The notes under the pieces are model-generated. The model was not told the DNA's origin. It searched no databases and worked only from the letters and a program-made list of their open reading frames with translations. From the NCBI RefSeq assembly GCF_004801285.1, contig NZ_SSNY01000013.1, forward strand, positions 16,001-80,000: 64,000 nucleotides of DNA, in the 5' to 3' direction. Both the position numbers and the translations under genes were made by a program. Below, one piece after another: positions 58,247 through 64,000 of the stretch. The first letter of the stretch is position 1; each line of letters starts with the position of its first letter. The stretch is from Ollibium composti (GTDB taxonomy: Bacteria > Pseudomonadota > Alphaproteobacteria > Rhizobiales > Rhizobiaceae).

Positions 58247-60856
58247 ATGAATCTTGAAAAATATTCCGAGCGCGTGCGTGGTTTCATCCAGTCCGCGCAG
58301 CAATATGCGCTCAACCGCAACAACCAGCAGTTCACCCCCGAACATATCCTGAAAGCGCTGATCGACGACGACGATGGTTTCGCCGCCTCGCTGATCGAAC
58401 GCGCCGGCGGGCGGCCACGCGACGTCGAACTCGGCGTCGATGCCGCGCTCGAGGCGATGCCCAAGGTCGAGGGCGGCAACGGCCAGCTCTATATGGCGCA
58501 GCCCCTGGCGAAAGTGTTCTCGACCGCCGAGGACCTCGCCAAGAAGGCTGGCGATTCGTTCGTCACGGTCGAGCGGCTGTTGCAGGCGCTCGCCATGGAG
58601 AAGTCGGCCAAGACCGCCGATATTCTCGCCAAGGCCGGCGTCACGCCGCAGGCGCTGAACGCCGCCATCAACGACATCCGCAAGGGCCGCACGGCCGATT
58701 CGGCATCCGCCGAGCAGGCCTATGATGCGCTGAAGAAGTACGCGCGCGACCTGACGGCCGATGCGCGCAGCGGAAAACTCGATCCGGTCATCGGCCGCGA
58801 CGACGAGATTCGCCGCACGATCCAGGTTCTTTCGCGCCGCACCAAGAACAATCCGGTCCTCATCGGCGAGCCGGGCGTCGGCAAGACGGCCATCGCCGAG
58901 GGGCTGGCGCTGCGCATCGTCAACGGCGACGTGCCCGAATCGCTCAAGGACAAGCAGTTGATGGCGCTCGACATGGGCGCGCTGATCGCAGGCGCGAAGT
59001 ATCGCGGCGAGTTCGAAGAGCGGCTGAAGGCCGTGCTCAACGAGGTCACGGCTGCCGCCGGCGGCATCATCCTGTTCATCGACGAGATGCACACGCTGGT
59101 CGGCGCCGGCAAGGCGGATGGGGCGATGGACGCCTCCAACCTGCTCAAGCCCGCTTTGGCGCGGGGCGAGCTGCACTGCGTGGGCGCCACCACGCTGGAC
59201 GAGTACCGCAAGTATATCGAGAAGGACGCGGCGCTTGCCCGCCGTTTCCAGCCGGTTTTCGTCGACGAGCCGTCGGTGGAGGACACCATCTCCATCCTGC
59301 GCGGGTTGAAGGAGAAGTACGAGCAGCACCACAAGGTGCGCATCTCGGACTCGGCGCTGGTGTCGGCTGCGACGCTGTCGAACCGCTACATCGCCGACCG
59401 CTTCCTGCCGGACAAGGCGATCGACCTGGTGGACGAGGCCGCCTCGCGGCTGCGCATGCAGGTCGACTCCAAGCCCGAGGCGCTGGACGAGATCGACCGC
59501 CGCATCATGCAGCTTAAGATCGAGCGCGAGGCGCTGAAGGTCGAGAAGGATGAGGCATCCAAGGATCGTCTGGCCCGGCTGGAGACCGAGCTTGCCGGGC
59601 TGGAGGAAGAATCCGACGCGCTGACGGCCAAGTGGCAGTCCGAAAAGGCCAAGCTCGGCGAAGCGGCGGATCTGAAGAAGGAACTGGACGAAGCCCGCAA
59701 CGAACTGGCGATCGCCCAGCGCAAGGGCGAATTCCAGAAGGCCGGCGAACTGGCCTACGGCAAGATCCCGGAGCTGGAAAAGAAGCTCAAGGAAGCCGAG
59801 GCGCGCGACGGTCAGGGTGGCGGCATGGTGGAAGAGGTGGTCACCCCCGACCACGTCGCCCATATAGTCTCTCGCTGGACCGGCATTCCGGTCGACAAGA
59901 TGCTGGAAGGCGAGCGCGAGAAGCTGCTTCGCATGGAAGACGAGATCGCCAAGCGCGTCGTCGGCCAGGGCGAAGCGGTGCAAGCCGTCTCCAAGGCGGT
60001 GCGACGTGCCCGCGCCGGCTTGCAGGACCCGAACCGGCCGATCGGCTCGTTCATGTTCCTCGGCCCCACGGGCGTCGGCAAGACCGAGCTGACCAAGGCG
60101 CTGGCCTCGTTCCTGTTCGACGACGAGACGGCGATGGTGCGCATCGACATGAGCGAGTTCATGGAGAAGCACTCCGTGGCCCGCCTTATCGGCGCGCCTC
60201 CCGGCTATGTCGGCTATGAGGAGGGGGGCGTGCTGACCGAGGCGGTCAGGCGGCGGCCCTATCAGGTGATCCTGTTCGACGAGATCGAAAAGGCGCATCC
60301 GGATGTGTTCAACGTGCTGTTGCAGGTGCTGGACGACGGCCGCCTGACCGACGGGCAGGGCCGCACGGTCGACTTCCGCAACACCCTCATCGTCATGACC
60401 TCGAACCTCGGCTCGGAATATCTGGTCAACCTGACCGAAGACCAGGACGTCGACCTGGTGCGCGACGATGTGATGAACGTCGTGCGCGCGCATTTCCGAC
60501 CGGAGTTCCTGAACCGTGTCGACGAGATCATCCTGTTCCACCGGCTTCGCCGGCAGGACATGGGCCAGATCGTCGAGATCCAGCTGAAGCGGTTGGAAAA
60601 GCTACTCGAGGATCGCAAGATCGCGCTCGACCTCGATCACGATGCGGTCGAGTGGCTGGCCGAGAAGGGTTACGACCCTGCCTATGGCGCGCGGCCGCTG
60701 AAGCGCGTCATGCAGAAGGAGTTGCAGGACCCGCTGGCCGAAAAGATCCTCGGCGGCGAGATCCTCGACGGTTCCACCGTCAAGGTCACCGCAGGCTCCG
60801 ACCGGCTGAACTTCCGGTCCAAGCCGAGCGCGGTGAAGGAAGACAAGGCGGCGTAA
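58247..60856 (+). CDS. clpB: ATP-dependent chaperone ClpB
   Basis: 869-residue hexameric disaggregase that works with DnaK to rescue aggregated proteins. N domain to about residue 145; first Walker A GEPGVGKT at 207-214; a middle coiled coil about 410-525 rich in Glu and Lys; second Walker A GPTGVGKTELTKAL from G606; sensor and arginine-finger region FRPEFLNRVDEI. No IGF loop for ClpP is expected in ClpB. ATG 58247 has GGAAGGAGAC upstream. The RpoH-type promoter at 58126-58154 fits heat-shock control. Confidence 0.97.
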   Translation: MNLEKYSERVRGFIQSAQQYALNRNNQQFTPEHILKALIDDDDGFAASLIERAGGRPRDVELGVDAALEAMPKVEGGNGQLYMAQPLAKVFSTAEDLAKKAGDSFVTVERLLQALAMEKSAKTADILAKAGVTPQALNAAINDIRKGRTADSASAEQAYDALKKYARDLTADARSGKLDPVIGRDDEIRRTIQVLSRRTKNNPVLIGEPGVGKTAIAEGLALRIVNGDVPESLKDKQLMALDMGALIAGAKYRGEFEERLKAVLNEVTAAAGGIILFIDEMHTLVGAGKADGAMDASNLLKPALARGELHCVGATTLDEYRKYIEKDAALARRFQPVFVDEPSVEDTISILRGLKEKYEQHHKVRISDSALVSAATLSNRYIADRFLPDKAIDLVDEAASRLRMQVDSKPEALDEIDRRIMQLKIEREALKVEKDEASKDRLARLETELAGLEEESDALTAKWQSEKAKLGEAADLKKELDEARNELAIAQRKGEFQKAGELAYGKIPELEKKLKEAEARDGQGGGMVEEVVTPDHVAHIVSRWTGIPVDKMLEGEREKLLRMEDEIAKRVVGQGEAVQAVSKAVRRARAGLQDPNRPIGSFMFLGPTGVGKTELTKALASFLFDDETAMVRIDMSEFMEKHSVARLIGAPPGYVGYEEGGVLTEAVRRRPYQVILFDEIEKAHPDVFNVLLQVLDDGRLTDGQGRTVDFRNTLIVMTSNLGSEYLVNLTEDQDVDLVRDDVMNVVRAHFRPEFLNRVDEIILFHRLRRQDMGQIVEIQLKRLEKLLEDRKIALDLDHDAVEWLAEKGYDPAYGARPLKRVMQKELQDPLAEKILGGEILDGSTVKVTAGSDRLNFRSKPSAVKEDKAA

Positions 60857-60881
60857 GCGCCGGAACGCATGGAATGGCGAG

Positions 60882-60909
60882 GCCCCCGCGATGAGCGGGG
60901 GCTTTTGCT
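60882..60909 (+). terminator. Intrinsic terminator of clpB
   Basis: Perfect 8-base stem GCCCCCGC/GCGGGGGC (60882-60889, 60895-60902) with a 5-base loop, followed by TTTTGCTT, 25 bases after the stop. Confidence 0.85.
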
Positions 60910-61044
60910 TGTCGCCAGCGCTTCGCCATTTTCATGCCCGGTTCATGTTGGAACCAATAGATGGGTTGTCAGGTTACGTGCGAAGGGGTTTGCCGCGCCG
61001 TACGGGCAGGACGGCAACGGGAACGACCGGAGATTTTTGGCCAG

Positions 61045-62559
61045 ATGGTCCGTACGCTTTTGCTTCTCTCGACGCTTTTCGCCGGGCTGACGGCATCGGA
61101 GGCCCTGGCCGCATTGCCGGGTGGCGAAGCGATTGAGGCGCCGCGCGTGGCCGCGCCGGTCGATTCAGACGGATTGCAGGTCGCCCAGAACGGCGACTAC
61201 GAGGTTTTCTACGATGGACGCGGCAACCGGGTCATCGTCGATTCCTACACCGGCAAGGTGATCGCCATACAGCCGCCGCAGGGCCGGCTCGATCGCCGTC
61301 AGCTGCGCCTGCGCGAGCGCGCGCAGCGCCTGGACGAGCCGCCGCCCGGAAGTGATCGCTATTATCTCGACGATCCCGAAGACATGGCCCGGCTGCGCCG
61401 CCGCCAGATGCGGGAGGAGCGCCTGCGCGACGACGGGTTCGGCATCGATGACGGCGGCTTCGGCGACGACGGTTTCGGCGTTCCGGACGACCGGTACCCG
61501 CCGGCGCCCGGCGAAAGCGACCGCTACGGCGAGGACTCGCCGGTCGCGCCACCGTCTGTCGCGCGCAAGCCGGTCGAGGGTGGGCCGATCGAGCGCAAGC
61601 CGCTCGAGGAAGCAGCGGTCCAGCCGGCACAGCCGGCCGCGAAGGCGACGGAGCCGGCGCCCGAGCAGCCGAAGATCGGAGCCGGAACGACGGTTGACCC
61701 GTCGCTTTCGCTCGGCGCGCGCGAGGACGTGGCGGCGTTGCAGGTGCTGCTCGACCGCGCGGGGGCCTCGCCGGGCGTCATCGACGGCCGCTTCGGCTCG
61801 AACGTCGACAAGGCGCTCGCCTCCTATGCGCAGATCACCGGCAGCCGGCTGCGGTCGACCGATTCGGCGGCCATCAAGGCGGAGCTGGCGCGGACCGGCG
61901 GCGACCCCTTCGCCAGCTACACCATCACGGCCGAGGATGCCGCCGGCCCCTATGTCGCGTCCGTGCCGGAAGACTACGGTGCCAAGGCAAAACTCGAACG
62001 GCTGGGCTTCACCTCCGTTACCGAGGCGCTGGCCGAGCGCTTCCACATGGACGAGAACTATCTCAAGGCGCTCAATCCCGGCGTGAACTTCAACCGGCCG
62101 GGCACCGTCATCAAGGTCGCCAATTTCGGCCGGCTGGTGTCGACGCCGGTGGCGCATATCGTCGCCGACAAGGGCAAGAAGGAAGTCTTCGCCTATGATG
62201 CGGCCGGCAAGCTGGTGGCGAGCTATCCGGCCACCATCGGTTCGGCCGACACGCCTTCGCCCACCGGCACGCATGCGGTGTCGCGCGTCGCCTTCAACCC
62301 GAACTACACCTACAATCCCAAGATCAACTTCAAGCAGGGCGAGAACGACAAGGTGCTGACCATTCCGCCGGGGCCGAACGGGCCGGTCGGTTCGATCTGG
62401 ATCGCGCTCGACAAGCCGACCTATGGCATCCATGGCACGCCCGAACCCTCGAAGATCGGCAAGACCGAGAGCCATGGTTGCGTGCGCCTGACCAACTGGG
62501 ACGCCAACGAACTGGCGAAGCTGGTCAAGCAGGGGGTGACGGTGGAGTTTGTGGATTGA
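61045..62559 (+). CDS. L,D-transpeptidase (YkuD) with peptidoglycan-binding domain
   Basis: 504-residue exported enzyme that makes or anchors 3-3 cross-links in peptidoglycan. A signal peptide MVRTLLLLSTLFAGLTASEALA is followed by an acidic disordered region, a proline-rich linker and a peptidoglycan-binding-like segment (LGAREDVAALQVLLDRAGASPGVIDG); the C-terminal YkuD domain holds the catalytic Cys C479 in ESHGCVRLTNW with the His in IHGTPEPSKIG. ATG 61045 starts the signal; the longer frame upstream lacks one. It converges with the M23 gene across a repeat-rich 104-base gap. Confidence 0.91.
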   Translation: MVRTLLLLSTLFAGLTASEALAALPGGEAIEAPRVAAPVDSDGLQVAQNGDYEVFYDGRGNRVIVDSYTGKVIAIQPPQGRLDRRQLRLRERAQRLDEPPPGSDRYYLDDPEDMARLRRRQMREERLRDDGFGIDDGGFGDDGFGVPDDRYPPAPGESDRYGEDSPVAPPSVARKPVEGGPIERKPLEEAAVQPAQPAAKATEPAPEQPKIGAGTTVDPSLSLGAREDVAALQVLLDRAGASPGVIDGRFGSNVDKALASYAQITGSRLRSTDSAAIKAELARTGGDPFASYTITAEDAAGPYVASVPEDYGAKAKLERLGFTSVTEALAERFHMDENYLKALNPGVNFNRPGTVIKVANFGRLVSTPVAHIVADKGKKEVFAYDAAGKLVASYPATIGSADTPSPTGTHAVSRVAFNPNYTYNPKINFKQGENDKVLTIPPGPNGPVGSIWIALDKPTYGIHGTPEPSKIGKTESHGCVRLTNWDANELAKLVKQGVTVEFVD

Positions 62560-62577
62560 GGGAGTAGGGGAATAGGG

Positions 62578-62609
62578 CAGTAGGGCAGTAGGGCAGTAGG
62601 GCAGTAGGG
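62578..62609 (+). repeat. Tandem 8-bp repeat CAGTAGGG x4
   Basis: Four exact copies of CAGTAGGG (62578-62609) with related units before them from 62561 (GGAGTAGGGG, AATAGGG). Inverted copies of the same type occur at 62630-62670, so the gap can fold into a hairpin between the two convergent cell-wall genes. Copy number is likely variable. Confidence 0.85.
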
Positions 62610-62663
62610 GAAAGAGGTTCGGGGCAAGTACCTATTGCCTTATTCCCTTACTGCCCAGCTGCC

Positions 62664-64000
62664 TTATCCCTCCACCTTGGCGCTTGCCACCTTCAGCTGA
62701 TCCGAATCCTGCTGCTTCAGCAGTTCGTCGATGCGCTCGCGCTCGCGCTTGAAGGCGGTGAGATCGTCGCCTTTCAGCACGCGGCCGGTGGGCAGGCGCA
62801 CGCGCATCGGATCGACCTTGGTGCCGTTGACGATCAACTCGTAATGCAGGTGGGGGCCGGTGGCGAGGCCCGTCTGGCCGAGATAGCCGATGACCTGGCC
62901 CTGGCGCACCCGCACGCCGGGCGCGATGCCCTTGGCGAAGGCGCTCTGGTGGTTGTAGGAGGTTTCGTAGCCGTTGGCGTGGCGGATCATGATCTGCTTG
63001 CCGTAGCCGCCGGCCCAGCCCGCCTTTTCGATGACGCCGTTGCCGGCGGCGATGATCGGCGTGCCGACGGGGGCCGCCCAGTCGACGCCGGTGTGCATGC
63101 GCACATAACCCAGGATCGGATGGCGGCGAGCGCCGAAGCCGGAACGGAACTTGCCGGCCGGCAGCGGATTGCGCAGCAGGAACTGCTCGGCGCTGCGGCC
63201 TTCCTCGTCGAAATAGTCGAAGGTGCCGTCCTGCATCTGGAAGCGGTAGAGGTTGCGCGTCATGCCGCCGATCGAGGCCGAGACATAAAGCAGCTCCGAA
63301 TCGTCGGATGCGCCGTCGTCGCCATCGGGTTGGGAGAACAGCACTTCCAGCCGGTCGGACGGGTTCAGCCTTGACTGGAAGTCGACGTCGGACGCCAGAA
63401 GCCTGACCACCTGCTGGGTCATCTTCTTCGACATGCCGTAGGAATAGGCGGCGCGGTAGATGCCGTCATAGACGTTGGGCAGGCTGCCGCGCACGGTCTG
63501 CGGCGGCGAATCGTCGAAGGCGGTCAAAAGTTCGGGGTTGGGGTCCGGCTCCTGCGCCGGCACGTACTGGCCGCGGTCGTCCAGCGCGATGGTGACGATG
63601 TGGCGGGTGCGGTCGTAGACGCCGGTGCGCACGATCCTGGCCGCGTCGCCGTGAATCTCCAGGCCGACGCGCAGCACGCTACCGGCCTTCAGCGCCGTCG
63701 TGTTGAGCAGCTTGCCGATCGCTTCGGCCATGTTGACGGCATCGTCGCCGGTGTAGCCCGAATCGGCGAGCGCGCCGGCGATGTCGGTGTCCTTGGTGAA
63801 GGGGATGATCTCTTCGGCGAAGGAGGGAGCGTCGTCGCTCTCGGCCTCGGCGCGCGGCGCCACCGAGACGTTCTCCGGCACGATCTTCACGCCGTAGGAG
63901 CCGGCCATGGACTGGCTGAGCTGGTCGCCGAAGCGTTGCGGGTCGACATAATGGAGCGCGGCGACCTGCACCGCGCCCTCGTCGAGCCCGGCGCCGGCCT
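62664..64000 (-). CDS. M23 family metallopeptidase (5' end beyond the window)
   Basis: Peptidoglycan endopeptidase or LytM-type factor. The visible 445 residues hold a LysM/OapA-like central part (LNPSDRLEVLFSQPDGDD, DGTFDYFDEEGRSAEQFLLRNPL) and the M23 domain: SGFGARRHPILGYVRMHTGVDWAAPVGTPI with the H-x3-D zinc motif, and GPHLHYELIVNG with H-x-H. All zinc ligands are present. The C-terminal tail is charged and helical. The frame is open to the window end, so the start and any signal or membrane anchor lie outside. Confidence 0.92.
   Translation of the reverse strand, partial: AGAGLDEGAVQVAALHYVDPQRFGDQLSQSMAGSYGVKIVPENVSVAPRAEAESDDAPSFAEEIIPFTKDTDIAGALADSGYTGDDAVNMAEAIGKLLNTTALKAGSVLRVGLEIHGDAARIVRTGVYDRTRHIVTIALDDRGQYVPAQEPDPNPELLTAFDDSPPQTVRGSLPNVYDGIYRAAYSYGMSKKMTQQVVRLLASDVDFQSRLNPSDRLEVLFSQPDGDDGASDDSELLYVSASIGGMTRNLYRFQMQDGTFDYFDEEGRSAEQFLLRNPLPAGKFRSGFGARRHPILGYVRMHTGVDWAAPVGTPIIAAGNGVIEKAGWAGGYGKQIMIRHANGYETSYNHQSAFAKGIAPGVRVRQGQVIGYLGQTGLATGPHLHYELIVNGTKVDPMRVRLPTGRVLKGDDLTAFKRERERIDELLKQQDSDQLKVASAKVEG

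Noticed and set aside
60950..60985. GGAAC before the L,D-transpeptidase gene as an EcfG promoter
   Set aside because: The nearest GTT lies 18 bases on without the C of CGTT, so it fails the consensus.
62561..62670. CRISPR-like array
   Set aside because: Units are 8 bases, contiguous and without spacers; no cas genes in the window.

Overview
The window is a GC-rich chromosomal segment of an alphaproteobacterium, most likely order Hyphomicrobiales (Rhizobiales), close to Mesorhizobium/Phyllobacteriaceae. The grounds are the PhyR-NepR-EcfG general stress locus, HWE-type histidine kinases, the pst-phoU-phoB order, DUF4167 and DUF1178 proteins, and a palindromic intergenic repeat of a type I recall from Mesorhizobium. 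There is no phage, insertion sequence, CRISPR array or plasmid backbone; most of it reads as core genome. No taxonomic or database search was possible, so genus is inference.

Layout. 1-5816: phosphate uptake and signalling (pstC-pstA-pstB-phoU-phoB) followed by a CHASE-HWE sensor kinase and a strong terminator. 5897-10044 (minus): small envelope proteins, an MhqO/MhqD-like detoxification operon and a triple PRC-barrel exported protein. 10264-14027: a lipid kinase, then a translationally coupled flippase and FemAB-like acyltransferase. 14109-17077: a nitrite-respiration module of pseudoazurin, an NnrR-type regulator and a three-domain copper nitrite reductase, with TTG-N8-CAA boxes before both pseudoazurin and nirK. 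17226-28212: tRNA-Leu(CAA), dsbB, repair and translation accessory genes, transporters, rhomboid, etfBA and a 3-hydroxyacyl-CoA dehydrogenase. 28600-34461: the general stress response island (HWE kinase, DUF1328, phyR, nepR-ecfG, a FAT GUY-like response regulator, a Crp/Fnr regulator, DUF883 and small membrane proteins). 34638-64000: housekeeping genes including secA, a PpiC-type isomerase, argJ, mutT, comF, grxC, ubiG, lysC, ptsP, prfA-prmC, clpB, an L,D-transpeptidase and an M23 peptidase cut by the window end.

The strongest pattern not explained by gene calls is a set of nine perfect GGAAC-N16-CGTT elements, plus one with a 17-bp spacer, each placed just upstream of a gene. They match the EcfG promoter consensus. 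Seven are inside the stress island. Two form a divergent pair 20 kb away between the PRC-barrel gene and the lipid kinase, and the N17 site precedes a small conserved protein. This lets a local EcfG regulon be read from sequence, including a Crp/Fnr regulator and the putative PhyR kinase itself.

The second notable system is the nitrite module. NirK carries an extra N-terminal cupredoxin domain with a full type 1 copper ligand set, as in Hyphomicrobium denitrificans NirK. The pseudoazurin gene next to it carries canonical ligands and appears to be in the same NnrR regulon. No nor or nos genes lie nearby. A perfect 10-bp inverted repeat just before the regulator gene is unexplained. Other non-coding structure includes a 42-bp-armed inverted repeat at 44006-44136, a palindromic repeat at 33568-33611, an 8-bp tandem repeat at 62578-62609 and an RpoH-type promoter before clpB.
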